Positions 25,578 through 37,190 are shown, numbered from the stretch's first letter. The stretch: 64,000 nt of DNA from Hybos culiciformis (GCA_964007475.1 OZ023274.1:98961322-99025321); one strand, 5' to 3'. Notes: generated by a model not told the origin, from the letters alone. Program-made: numbers and translations.

Positions 25578-27192
25578 TTACGATGGCAATAATTTCGCAT
25601 TTGGTTGCGTCAATGCCATCAATCCTGCTGTTGAACTTAAAATACCTAAAATGCCAATTGTTCGAGGACTTAATTTTGTGTAACCCAAAGCTGGAATAAA
25701 AATATTTTATTAAGAAATAGTTTTAATTTAATAAATAAATACGTATATAAGGAATAGAACAATTTGTTAGCTTCAACAGAGCTTATATAGGCGCAGTGTG
25801 ACCAACAATAAAGAGTTTAAAATATTTACATTTTTTTTTAATAAATAGGGTAAAAAGAATACATTGTCCAACCTGTTAGTGGAATAAAAACGTCACAAAA
25901 GTTTTTAATACTATCAATTACAACATCTCGATGTCCATACAAAGTAGCATAGGAATGTAAAGCAAACCGTTTGAATTCCTTTCGTGACGTCAGAATTGTA
26001 GTCAGAGCAGGAACAATTGATTGAGTTTTTATACCAGATTTATTAATAGCTTTATGTAAATCAATTAATCTTATTATCTCATATATGTCTCGTGCTAAGT
26101 TCATTACTACCGATAATAGCCAATACTTGTTAGCAACTTTATTCCATTTCTTCGAATTTATATTGCGAAATAAACCAGTTCTAGATAGCCATATTAAATG
26201 ATCTGCGAATAGGAACAATGACAATGATAATTTACTCATTGTTAAAGTAATTTTTAAAATCAAGTCTGGATTGTGAATTGAACTTAATGATGAATAAAAT
26301 ATATCCAAACATTTCCCAAAGCGTAATACTAAAAAGAAACAAAAATTAGTAAAATTTTAATTACTTATATGCATAATAGAATTAGCTTAATGAATTTATA
26401 TTCTTTTTCAATCCGAAAAATTAAAAAAGTAATAAAATAAGCAATCATATGTACTTAAATAATTTTAAATTTATTGTAATTAGATTAGAATAATGTTTCA
26501 GTTTTTGGCTGAATAAAATAATAATAAAAAATTTTCCAAAATAATTAATAATTTATCTTAACAATAAACTGATCAATTGAATAGTGAGAAATATCGTTTA
26601 TAGATAAAATATCGTTTATAGATAAAATAAATAAAATATATAATTCTCCAGCAAAATTATGATTTAATTAATTATTCTGTTTGTAATTTTGTTTTTTATT
26701 TTAATTTTCCTGAATTATTATACTTACATTTACGAAATGAACTTAAAATGTATTCAAGTGTTTTGAAATTATTAGCACTTGGTTCACTCAAATCAAATTT
26801 CTCCAAAGAATCCCACACAACTCGACATGAATATTGTATTAATCTTAAATTGAAAAAAAAAAAAAATCAGATATTTGATAATTTGCGATTAAAGTTAGTT
26901 GTGACGATTTGAAAATAAGAAACAGGTACCAACCTGTGATTTTATTAACCACTTTAGGAAATTAAAGTCTAGCTACACTCTAGGAATGGAATATAAGATT
27001 TCTCATGATCGATACCGAATACATACTCAGAAAATTTCTTTAAAAATAGGTTGGTAATCCTGTCGAAATATCATTCACGATCGCAAGCATTCATTAATCG
27101 AAATTAATCGACCAGTAAATAAGAAATCATACTAACCTGGCAATTTTATCTCGCCCTGCTGTTTGATTATTCAAATTAATTACTTTTTCCAT
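25578..27192 (-). CDS. Pex11: Peroxisomal membrane-elongation factor PEX11
   Basis: Four exons on the minus strand, 27192..27137, 26843..26728, 26328..25873 and 25690..25578, all GT-AG and in phase, encode 246 residues (Drosophila about 240, human PEX11B 259). The start MEKVINLNNQTAGRDKIARL is the family N-terminus, which includes the amphipathic helix that deforms the membrane. Next come YILSSFRKLLRFGKCLDIFY, then SLFLFADHLIWLSRTGLF and VVMNLARDIYEIIRLIDL, both hallmarks of PEX11. The end has CDVFIPLTGALGYTKLSP, then a hydrophobic Gly/Leu-rich segment (TIGILGILSSTAGLMAL). PEX11 elongates and constricts peroxisomes before division. The gene is convergent with TAF5. Exon 1 is short (56 bp), as is exon 4 (113 bp). 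Confidence 0.96.
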
Positions 27193-27507
27193 ATTTAAAT
27201 TGAATTTGAATTTGTTTTTGATCAAAGGTCTTTTTGTTAAATTTTGTCAGATATACGTATATTTTCCTGATAACATTTATTTTTTAATTAAAAATGTAAA
27301 TTTAATTTTTTTAATTTTATTGTCTAGTCTAACTATATAAAACATTTCTAAACTATTAACTGATTTTTTTAGGTAGATACACATACAGGTAGGTAGGTAC
27401 CTAATTTACTTAATTATTTTATTAATTTTAAGATCTTTCATTCTTGACTTTGATACTTTGATAGTTGAAGTACGAAAAATAGATAGGTACCCACAATACA
27501 AAAATTA

Positions 27508-27750
27508 AAAAAAACACACGAAGCAGTCATAGAACTGCCGACAGAAGTTTATACTTAAAGATTTAAAAACTATGAAATAACAGTGGCTACAAATAATGGA
27601 CTGCTTTTGGACTGATGGACTGATTTTTATTTTAGTTTACATTTTGTACTGAGCATCCCATTATTTGTAGCCACTGATATTCATAGTTTTTAAATCTTTA
27701 AGCATAAACTTCTGTCGGCAGTTCTATGACTGCTTCGTGTGTTTTTTTTT
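27508..27750. repeat. Imperfect inverted repeat (92-bp arms) at the edge of the 220-bp array
   Basis: 27508-27599 is nearly the reverse complement of 27658-27750, with a few mismatches near 27575-27580 and a loop of about 58 bp. The inner part, from CAGTGGCTACAAATAATGG to CCATTATTTGTAGCCACTG, has the look of a short terminal-inverted-repeat element. The outer arm (ACACACGAAGCAGTCATAG) extends the palindrome up to the first unit of the tandem array. Confidence 0.85.
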
Positions 27751-28940
27751 TGGCCGGGTCGACCCTACTCCTTCTACTACTACCCAAAATTTTAAGCCAA
27801 CTAACCTTTATTTCATCGAAAATAATTTTTTTGATAAAAAAAAAATTTTGGTTTTTTTTGGGTAGGAGACCCCCTCCCCCTCCTGATCCGATCCAAAATT
27901 TTCATGCCGGCCACGTTCATTTAACGACAGGTAACGTTTATAATTAAAAAAATAAAATAAAAATTTTTTTGGGCCGGGTGGACCCTACTCCTTCTACTAA
28001 TACCCAAAATTTTAAGCCAACTAAACTTTATTTCATCGAAAATAATTTTTTTGATAAAAGAAAAATGTTGGTCTTTTTTGGGTAGGAGACCCCTCGCCTC
28101 CTGCTCCGATCCAAAATTTTCATGCCGGTCACGTTCATTTAACGACAGGTAACTTTTACAATTAAAAAAATAAAATAAAATTTTTTTTTGGGCCGGGTGG
28201 ACCCTACTCCTTCTACTACTACCCAAAATTTTAAGCCAACTAACCTTTATTTCATCGAAAATAATTTTTTTGATAAAAAAAAAATTTTGGTCATTTTTGG
28301 GTAGGAGACCCACTCGCCTCCTGCTCCGATCCAAAATTTTCATGCCGGCCACGTTCATTTAACGACAGGTAACTTTTACAATTAAAAAAATAAAATAAAA
28401 TTTTTTTTTGGGCCGGGTCGACCCTACTCCTCCTTCTACTACCCAAAATTTTAAGCCAACTAACCATTATTTCATCGAAAATAATTTTTTTGATAAAAAA
28501 AAAATTTTGGTCTTTTTTGGGTAGGAGACCCCCTCGCCTCCTGCTCCGATCCAAAATTTTCATGCCGGCCACGTTCATTTAAAGACAGGTAACTTTTACA
28601 ATTAAAAACAAAAAAAAATTTTTTTTTGGGCCGGGTCGACCCTACTCCTCCTTCTACTACCCAAAATTTTAAGCCAACTAACCTTTATTTCATCGAAAAT
28701 AATTTTTTTGATAAAAAAAAAATTTTGATCTTTTTTGGGTAGGATACCCCCTCGCCTCCTGCTCCGATCCAAAATTTTCATGCCGGCCACGTTCATTTAA
28801 CGACAGGTAACTTTTACAATTAAAAACAAAAAAAAAAAATTTTTTTTGGGCCGGGTGGACCCTACTCCTTCTACTACTACCCAAAATTTTAAGCCAACTA
28901 ACCTTTATTTCATCGAAAATAATTTTTTTGATAAAAAAAT
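27737..28940 (+). repeat. Tandem array, ~220-bp unit, five full copies plus a partial one
   Basis: GGCCGGGT occurs at 27752, 27972, 28191, 28411, 28629 and 28849, spacing 218-220 bp. Each unit holds poly-T, GGCCGGGT(C/G)GACCCTACTCC, AAAATTTTAAGCCAACTAA, a poly-A block, GGGTAGGAGACCCC(C/T)TCGCC, CCGATCCAAAATTTTCATGC and CATTTAACGACAGGTAAC. The sixth copy stops in its poly-A at about 28940. Units differ by a few substitutions, so the array is fairly young. On the minus strand the units stay open over long stretches, but the frames break at each junction and no start context or known protein is seen, so it is not annotated as a gene. With the flanking hairpin it may be part of a larger non-autonomous (Helitron/Helentron-like) element. 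Confidence 0.95.
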
Positions 28941-29050
28941 AAGTCTGAAGGTGCCAGGTTCGAACCCAATTATGATTTGTTTTTTTTTTAATATTTGAAA
29001 AATGATGACGGACGATTCTCAGAAAAATGATGACGATTCTCAGAAAAATT
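28941..29050 (+). repeat. B-box-bearing fragment after the array
   Basis: Directly after the last array unit comes GTGCCAGGTTCGAACCCAAT. GGTTCGAACCC is an ideal pol III B box, but no matching A box is visible upstream because the array intervenes. A short direct duplication (ATGATGACG...ATTCTCAGAAAAA, twice, 29002-29048) follows. A truncated tRNA-derived SINE tail is the likeliest reading. Confidence 0.35.
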
Positions 29051-29639
29051 CTATATGAAAATGGATTTTTACCCTCTACCAAATTTCTTCCAACGCCGCT
29101 AAAGAAGTATAAACTTCAAAAAAACAAAATTAAAATACTTTTGAATCACAATACAATGAAAAATTAATTATAAAAATATTGAGAACTAACCAATACCAAC
29201 ATAAATTAAAAGCCCCCTATTAAAAAAAAAAACAATACATAGACAGCATCTCGTAGGCATAAAAATCATAACAAATGTATGAAACCCTATGAGATTTCCT
29301 ACACAAAAACTAAAGATTAATCTGTAAAATGCGAATAAAAGCAAAAAAATATAATTTAATTATTAAATGTGATTTATTACAGGATTAATATTAATTTTTA
29401 AGAAAAAAAACCGTATTTGTTTAAATGAAAGTTTCCATAAATCGAGCAAATTCAATCCATAAATTTTTTTTCATCCTGGTAATTGGTAAAGTAAATTGAA
29501 TTTTTTTTTGTTATAATACTAGGCTCTAGGTATACCAAATATAAATAATTTATCTTTAATTTTAAATGAATTTTAAAAAAATTCAAATTAATTTAATTAA
29601 AGTTTCTATAAAGTAAAAACATAACTCGTGTCGTACCTA

Positions 29640-30200
29640 GCTCTTATTAGACGTTTTGGATAAAGTTCAGCTTACACACAATCCCGATTTCTCTGAAACT
29701 TGTTGAAAGAGTAGAGGCAGTAACCAAACATTCAAATCCAAGACATGTTTTACCGACATGCTCCCATTTCAGAGAAATGACCCTCCAGAGTTTTTATATA
29801 TCAGGGACATGTATACATACTACGTCAGGCACATTAAAAATTTTCAATAACGATACCCGAATCGGGAAACTAAAGTTTCTTAAGGGGGTTGGAAGAAGCG
29901 GCTGTCGTCTTCCATTCAGAACTACAAATTTTTATTTAAAAAAACTACATATTATGAAAAACGAAGAATTTGGTTACTACAATACAAGTAGATACCTACC
30001 TAGCATTTGAAAACTTTGCGGATGCATTTCTCTGAAACGAGAGCTTATTGGTAGAAAATTTCTGGGATATAAATCTAGGCGGTTTTACTTTCTCACCAAG
30101 TTTCGTCCAAATCGGTCTTGTGTACGTCAACTGCACTTACGTTCATCTACCTGGGTAGGTACCCATCTACTTATATAGGTATGCATCTACCTTCTACCTA
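29640..30200. repeat. Probable decayed transposable-element fragment
   Basis: This stretch is less AT-rich than its surroundings and has words common in insect repeats: ACCAAGTTTCGTCCAAATCGG, two copies of ATTTCTCTGAAAC(T/G), and the module shared with 22340-22440. ACCTACC runs lie at 29990-30000 and 30150-30200. Its ends could not be defined and no coding frame is convincing. Confidence 0.4.
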
Positions 30201-30836
30201 CCCACAAAAAAGTTTTTTTCGTATTATTATTTGATATTAAATTTTTTTATTTATTAATTATTTTTGAAAATAAATTTAAATCTTATTTAATTTTATACAA
30301 ATATTTTCATTTGATTTTTAAAACAAAAAAAAAAAAAAAACGAGTAAAAATCCACCTGTAGTTAAGAAAAAAAATTGTCCAATGAAGGATTTTTATTTTA
30401 TTTTGGATGTTAAAAATTATTTTTTTATACTAAACTAATAAAATATTGATTTTTTATTAATTTATCTTCAATATTATTCCATTTAAATTTTTTTTAAATT
30501 TATAAAACTAAACAAAAAAAAGAAATAAAAATCACTCCCGTACTACACAGCGAACAAAAATTTGAAAACTAGTGGGAATTTTTTATTTATTATCCCTACG
30601 AAAAGTTTTGTTTACATTTCAACTACACGGCTGATAAATCTTAGTGTTGGTGATGAACTAACTAGAGATGTGTCGTTCGTGAACGACCGAGTTAAAAAGA
30701 ACGGATCACTAAAGTGAACGATGACCGATCGGTCAGTAAAAAAAAAATATATCGTTCATCGTTCACCGTTCATCGTTCTTTTCTAAAAAAAAAAAAGTTC
30801 TGTAGGTGTAGAGAAGAGATAAATGTTTGGAAAGAG

Positions 30837-31988
30837 CAGGGGCCAAATTCTATAACTATGTTGTTCAAGACAACATTGTTCATTTTGAAAACAACATTTT
30901 TGTGTTGTTACAAAAATTTTACTTTCTATAAGCAATGTTGTTTTCAAAATAAATGTTGTTTTCTATAAGTCTCGACTAAGAAAAAAAAAATTGAAATGCG
31001 GCAACTATAACATAATTTACTTCAAATAATTATCAAATTGATGTCAAAAAGAAAAAAATTGAAGGCAATGTTAGGTAGCGCTTCTCGTGTAATAAAGGTT
31101 AACTACAAAATGTTGATAAAAATAAATATTTTCAATATTTTCGATTCGGCATCGATTTATAAGAAATTTGTTAACTTTAATTTTATTGTTAAAAATGAAA
31201 AACTATATTTTAATTGGATATTTTAATTTTATCTTTATTTTCCGAAATATCTTTTTAAAGAAGTTTTTATCGTAAAATACTGACGCATTTTACAAAAAGT
31301 GAATATTTGTATTTGCGGTAATTGCATTTCAATAACGAAAATAAAGAGAGAGAGTATGCAATTATATTATGTGCATAAGGTTTGATACAAAGTATGTGAG
31401 TTCAACAAATTTTTTATGGAGGAAAAATTGAAAATGAAAATAAATTAAGAATATTCCAAACGTGTAAAAATATGTTAAATTAACATATTTTGTAAGGCAA
31501 AGTGAAGTCATGTTTCGATAATCGAAATAATCTTTGTATAAAACTGGAAACATTTATTTATTTAATTTTAATTCATAATTTAAAATTGTTGCAAAAATTA
31601 AGTACCTTTTATCGGGAACAGAGAAAGGGTCTGAAATGTCCGTCAGATGTCGTCGCATTATTCTCTCAACTTTTTTACTTTTTTTTGAATTTTCAATCTC
31701 GGACTCGTCCATAATAAAAAAATTAATCCACTTAACCATTTTATTAATTTTTTTTTAATATTTTTAATTTTTTCTTTTTAAATTAAAACAATTTTTTTTT
31801 CAAATGTCTAAATTCACCAAAAAAAAATTTAATTTCTATACCAAAAAACCGAAAACAACATCAAATTATATGTCGCTTAAAAAATGTTGTTCGAACAACA
31901 TTTTTTTTGTTACAGAAAGCAAAACTTAAAATTAATGTCGCTCGAGCAACATTTTTTTGAACAACATAGTTATAGAATCTGGCCCCTG
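30837..31988. mobile_element. Nested inverted-repeat element, PIF/Harbinger-like
   Basis: The ends are long inverted repeats: CAGGGGCCAAATTCTATAAC and onward for more than 30 bp on the left, and CAGGGGCCAGATTCTATAAC read from the right, with the match continuing through TATGTTGTTCAA. Repeated TGTTGTT/AACAACA words fill the subterminal parts. GGGCC-ATTCTATAA ends are typical of Harbinger elements, and a short transposase-like frame lies inside. A 3-bp target duplication could not be confirmed. It interrupts the hAT-type element, so it inserted later. Confidence 0.65.
31554..31739 (-). pseudogene. Remnant of a Harbinger-type transposase N-terminus
   Basis: A 61-codon frame ends in a stop after ILNYELKLNK. 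The segment RIMRRHLTDISDPFSVPDKRY resembles the start of PIF/Harbinger transposases (Arg-rich, then D-x-x-x-PF-x-x-x-D-x-R-F/Y). The catalytic DDE part is absent, so it cannot encode a working enzyme. The assignment rests on this short motif and the matching element ends. Confidence 0.4.
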
Positions 31989-32512
31989 TACACTTATTTT
32001 TCAGCTATAAAGAAGAAAGAGAAATTGTGTTGGTGTTGTTAGATTGTTATGTAAGTGTAGCTGTGAACAATAGCTACCTCTTTACTGGTCTGAAAATTAT
32101 CGTCTTTTTCAATTGAAAATGCCACACGACATCCATAGAAAAAAATACAATAAGAAAGACTGACGGGAAACAGATTAAATATTTAAAGGAATGTTTTATT
32201 TTTCATAAGAAATTATCCCAAAAAATATACCAAAAAATATTAATAAAGATAAAAAAAAATTTTTTTTTTGATATAATCGGTTATTGGTAATATAGATATT
32301 TGAATAATTATTAGTAGATTAATATGCTCTAAATATTTTTATTTTTTTTATAATAAAAATAAATCATATTAACTTTAAAAATAATAGATGAATTAATGCT
32401 TCCTAAAGTTCACAGTTCACTTTCAGTTTATTTCATTTGGTATTTTTTATTTTTGCAAAGTTCATTTTGATTTGAGTTAATTTTATCGGTCGTTCAATTG
32501 AGCTATATTTTT

Positions 32513-32735
32513 AACTCGGTCAGTAAAAATAGTACGTTCATTTTTTAACCCGTTCAATATTTTTTAACTCGGTCAGTAAAAATAGTACGTTCATTTTTTA
32601 ACCCGTTCAATTTTTTTTAACTCGGTCAGTAAAAATAGTACGTTCATTTTTTAACCCGTTCAATTTTTGTTAACTCGGTCAGTAAAAATAGTTCGTTCAT
32701 TTTTTTAACCCGTTCAATTTTTTTAACTCGGTCAG
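32513..32735 (+). repeat. 53-bp subterminal tandem repeat of the hAT-type element
   Basis: AACTCGGTCAGTAAA starts at 32513, 32566, 32619, 32672 and 32725, exactly 53 bp apart. Each unit contains AGTACGTTCATTTTTTAACC and CGTTCAAT. The copies are nearly identical apart from T-run length. Confidence 0.95.
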
Positions 32736-32889
32736 TAAATTCATTTGAGTTCATTTTTTTTCGGTCGTTCGCGAACGAGAAAATAGGTCGTTCAATTGAA
32801 CGATATTTTTTAACTCGGTCAGTAAAAAAGAACGAACGAGTTAACACAGGTCACTGAAGTGAACGAGATTTCCCATCACTAGAACTAAC

Positions 32890-33193
32890 TATGTTGCAGA
32901 TAATATTGTTTATTAAATTTTTTTTAGCTTTTTACATTGTCAATGTCAATTGATGAACAAGTAGATACAACGACAACTCGTAGAACATAAGTATGAAAAT
33001 ATATAAAAATATGCGTTGTCTTGTCACTGACATAGAAAATTCGCCGGCCGGTGACGACTTTGGCAATGCGGCGGCGTTTCCAAAAACTGCGTTGTTGATT
33101 TGAGCTCAAGATACCCAAGAAACTATATAATAAAAAGATACAAGTATCTTTTCTCTAAAATAAAATCCAACCCATGCAGATAATAGATTTTAG
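32890..33193. other. Inter-element stretch with a GC-rich patch
   Basis: A 75-bp patch at about 33040-33115 is CpG-rich (CGCCGGCCGGTGACGAC, GGCGGCGTTTCC) and stands out from the surroundings. It might be a promoter of an unseen transcript or a repeat fragment. The minus-strand frame through it (32924-33118) has no recognisable domain and is not called as a gene. Confidence 0.3.
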
Positions 33194-34345
33194 GCGTTCC
33201 CACAAATCTGTCAAAATAAAAAAAACAAAAGAAATCATCTTAATGTTGCGTTTACATCACAATTCTAGAATACGTTTTTTATTTAAAATTCTCGTTTAAA
33301 TTCAGAGTAATATTTCTTTCTAATATTAAATTTTTGAATGATTAAGTCATAAAGACTTTCAATTCACCTAAATAAAACAGGGCTTTCATCGATTTTTTGT
33401 GTAACAACGCTATTGTTAATGCAGCATTGAACGCAACAGAATCTCATTTTTAAATTATGTTTTGTTTACTATTTGTGTAAACGTTCCTTAAAAATTTTAT
33501 TAATTTTTATACTCGTTGAGGCGGAAAAAGAAGGTTATTTTTTAGATTTGTTTTATTTATCATAACAAATGTACATTACTACATAAAAATTTTAAATGTA
33601 TTTAAAATATGTATATAATAATATATAAAATGTAAGAACAAATTAAAATTACTTAAGTCGAGGGGCGCGATATTATGTTTTAGAAAGAAAATTACTATTT
33701 TAGTTGTATACGGCTTTACATTCACGTAAACAATAAAGATGATAAAATTATTATTGCTAAGCCAATAATTGTTTCAGGAGCTTTTTATCAGTATAATTTC
33801 TGAACAGTAAAATTTTCTAGAGAAGCACAAAAGCATTAAGGACAAAAATAAAAAAATTATTATTGCATCAAGATCCTATCGACATTACATTTTTAATTAT
33901 TACAAAAAGTGACCTCTTTCTTATGTAAGGGCGAATCGAAAAAATAAACAAACTTTTTTAATGACAAAAATTGGTATTTTTTTCAATTAAAATTCAATTT
34001 TTGAATTTAATATAGAAATTTACGTAGCCACATAAGTCCCAAAATTTAAGTTAATTCAATATATTTCTTTTATTAAATTTTTGCCGAAGATTTTTTAAAT
34101 TTCAAGAAGATATTTTGCTCTAAAGTTTTCACTTTTTATCCTAACTTCAAAACGTTTTTTTATCGACAAATGAGGAAAATACAAAGTCAACTTAATAAAA
34201 TTAAAAAATTTATTAAATTTTAAATAAATTTAATCGAAAGTTTTAGGAAATTAGAGGTTTTTTAACATTAAATTTTCCAATTTAAAAAATGCTTCTGTCG
34301 GCACTTTTTTTCTTAAAAATTAGTTTGACAGATTATAGGGAACGC
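33194..34345. mobile_element. Candidate inverted-repeat element (ends match, target duplication not found)
   Basis: The left end GCGTTCCCACAAATCTGTC (33194 on) and the right end read from the other strand, GCGTTCCCTATAATCTGTC (from 34345), match over about 22 bp with three mismatches. About 1.15 kb lies between. The inside is AT-rich without a coding frame. Flanks do not show a clear direct duplication, so this may be a degraded MITE or a coincidence. Confidence 0.4.
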
Positions 34346-35168
34346 ATATTTTTTTGTTTTTCCATACAAATTTTTTTTTATCGCACTTCCATATATCTTA
34401 TTCTTCCGAGATAAAATCGAAATTATCGAAAAATGAAATGTCAATAACAAAACAAAATATAACAGATTTCGTTTTCGTTTTTAAGTTTTTACATCTCTTT
34501 TTGCGTGTTAAAAATTAAAAATAAAATTGTTATGCGTTGTTTATAGCAACCACAGTAAAGTAATTTTTGGAGGAATGTTCCGGAAACCTATTCACACACA
34601 GCTAATTTATCTGAAAGTAAAAAATCAACTGCAAAAAATATAAAAAAAAACAAAAAAAAATATTTTTGACAGGAAAGGTATCGTAAAAAAATATTATGAT
34701 AGGGAGGAAACGTAATGAAAAAGAAACAAAAAAATAATTTTGTGAAGTAATGAAATTTTTCAGATATCAAAAAAAAATAAATTCAATTTTCTTAATTATT
34801 TGAAAATATTTTAAAAAAATTCTTTTTACGAAAAATAGATAAAATTAATATCTTCATTTTCAGTAAATTTGCTTAAATATAAATATAATAATAACATAGA
34901 AAATCGGTTTTTACGGTACCATTTTTTCAGATAGGTAAATTAGCTATAAACAAGGCATTAATATTGAAGAATGATGGCAATTCTGATATGACATATGATT
35001 ATCTCATATGTCATATAAGTTTGCTACTTTTCTCCGGTAAGTTTTTTTTGATTTAATTCTGTTTTATAAATACCTATCTCTATTTTTTTTAATAGGAGTT
35101 TTCCTAATTACAATAATATGTACTTGATAGTGTTATACTACTATACATATTCATTGTACAGTCGTGTG

Positions 35169-37182
35169 TAGGGTTGCCATTTCTACCCCTTTGAGGGGTA
35201 GACTACCCCTTTTCGTCATGATTTACATAGATATACCCCTTTACGAAAATCGCTAAAGGGGTAGACAAAAATACCCCTTTTCTTAAAATATGATAAGTGT
35301 CTTATATATCAGAGAACTGCGTAATACTATTCATAAACAAAAACAAATCACTCGCAATATTTCAATACAGAATAATACCAATTACAGAAAAAAAAATGAG
35401 CTATTCATATTCTACTTGCACATAAGAAACACTTATATTACATTGACTTGCAAAACAACAATATCTACTCAATACCACTTGATGTTGATTTGTTTTTGTT
35501 ATGAATGCTATGAATGCAGCAAGTGCCTAATATAAAAACAATACGTATGAATGAAAAAAATATCATCTAATTAAGTATAGGTACATTTTTAACAATTTTT
35601 TTAGGAAATTTTTAGGAATTTTTTACGAAATATTTAATTTTTTTTTAGGAAATTAAATTTCCTTAGAAGATTACCCAATGCATTCAATATACGCAATACA
35701 TATTTCACTATTCACTATACTTGCGAATAGAAATTTGATTTGATACAAAAAACTCAATACAATTCTAATGTATTGAAAAAATATTATGAATCATATATTC
35801 ACACTTGTTTCTATTTTGAGTTGAACTATTCATATATTGAATAAATCAAGTGTATTCACGAGTGATTTGTAATACAAGTGTACTCATGCATTTCTCTGTT
35901 ATATATGCGAACAGATTTCTTTAATTTATGATACCAAATTGCACAAGAAATGTAAAACTTACTACAACTTTACAACGAAATGCGAACTCTACTACAAACA
36001 CTGTTACTGATTTGTCAATGCTAACGTTAATGTAGTTTATTTTTTCGAAAAACTGAAAATTCCGAATTATTAAAAAACAATTCGAGGCAACGAAAAATAT
36101 ATTTGAATTATTTTTTATTAATATTAATGTTTATCTACTTAAAGCTTTGAAATTCGTCCTTTTTAGTTATTTTATGTTTGTGTTAATTATTATTTGCAAT
36201 TTATTTTTAAAATACTAATAATAGAACTTTTGTAAAAGACTGTTTTATTTATCATATGCAGTGGTCGAAGTGGCAGGCTAAAAGTGGTGGGATGGTTTAA
36301 AAAAATTAAGAGCAGGTCGAGGCCTATGGGGTTTCTATCGCTTTGTCCTTTTTAGTAGGAAAATTACTCATCCAAACAACTTTATTTTAATTTTACCAGC
36401 TTCAACCCTTGCGTTGCGTCTTTGTTGTTCCTAAATCATTTAATGAACTGCAAATGTAACATCCTACTCCACTTTCTTTAATTGTTATATTTATAAGTTT
36501 TTAAGTTTTCACACCATTGTGTTTCTGCCTGGTAATCTAGGAACTTTAAAGTATTGAACTCCTATAATGTCCTATCTTGGCTTAATGTGCTAAGTACATT
36601 CATTCAAATGCTCTTCTCCTCCGTCTTTATATCTCCAGCTGTTCTTCAATTTTTCTTTTTTTTATTAAAAAATTTAACCATTTAAAAAAAAAAAATTTAA
36701 ACAAAATTTGGAAGTTAACTAAAGATACAAAATATTCAAAATTTGATCGGTTAAAAATTGAAATTTACCAAAAGCTGCGAAAATTTTTACAAAAAAAATA
36801 ACTACAATAACCAAAATATCTACTATTTAATATTTGAATTTTAAAAGTCGCATTTAAAATTATTTTTAATTTTTTTTTAATAAAAATTTTTAAAATTCAT
36901 AAAAAAAATTATTTGAAATTTAAAAAAATATGTTCCGGGATGCATTTTTCCATCCTAAGAAGTGGTGAGATGAGTTTAGAATTATTTAGAAGTACCGGGA
37001 TGGCATCCCACCCCATCCCGCCCCACTTCGAGCACTGATCATATGTGAATATATTTTCAGGTAATTGTAAGTAATCGTGATGTGTAGAAATGTGAAAAAA
37101 AAAAATTGATTCATATTTTTTTAATTTTTTTTTCTCAATATTCTATCTACCCCTTTTTTTGGAAAAAAATCTGGCAACCCTA
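35169..37182. mobile_element. hAT-type element with perfect 8-bp target duplication (outer)
   Basis: GTCGTGTG is present at 35161-35168 and 37183-37190. Termini are TAGGGTTGCCA on the left and the same word inverted on the right (TGGCAACCCTA). Subterminal ACCCCTTT/AAAGGGGT words recur on both sides (TAGACTACCCCTTTTCG, CTATCTACCCC). No transposase is encoded; a short plus-strand frame at 35290-35535 has no similarity that can be recognised. A second element interrupts it at 36259-37037. Confidence 0.85.
36259..37037. mobile_element. hAT-type MITE nested in the outer element, perfect 8-bp target duplication
   Basis: ATCATATG flanks both ends (36251-36258, 37038-37045). Termini are CAGTGGTCGAAGTGG on the left and CAGTGCTCGAAGTGG read from the right, an imperfect inverted repeat of hAT type. 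The right subterminal part has a direct GGGATGG/CCCATCCCGCCCCAC character. It is 779 bp, non-coding, and younger than the element that contains it. Confidence 0.88.
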
Positions 37183-37190
37183 GTCGTGTG

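Larger units (their letters stand above)
30663..32881. mobile_element. hAT-type non-autonomous element with 8-bp target duplication
   Basis: The 8-bp word GAACTAAC flanks both ends (30655-30662 and 32882-32889). The ends are TAGAGATGTGTCGTTC on the left and, on the other strand from the right, TAGTGATGGGAAATCTCGTTC. Both fit hAT-type termini (YAGNGATG). Subterminal DNA on both sides is packed with GTTCA/GAACG and ACTCGGTCAGT words in both orientations, likely transposase-binding sites. No hAT transposase frame is present. The centre is occupied by a separate nested element (30837-31988). Confidence 0.8.

Noticed and set aside
27737..28940. Possible CRISPR array because of regular repeats
   Set aside because: The unit is ~220 bp, there are no unique spacers, and the context is an intron-bearing eukaryotic genome.
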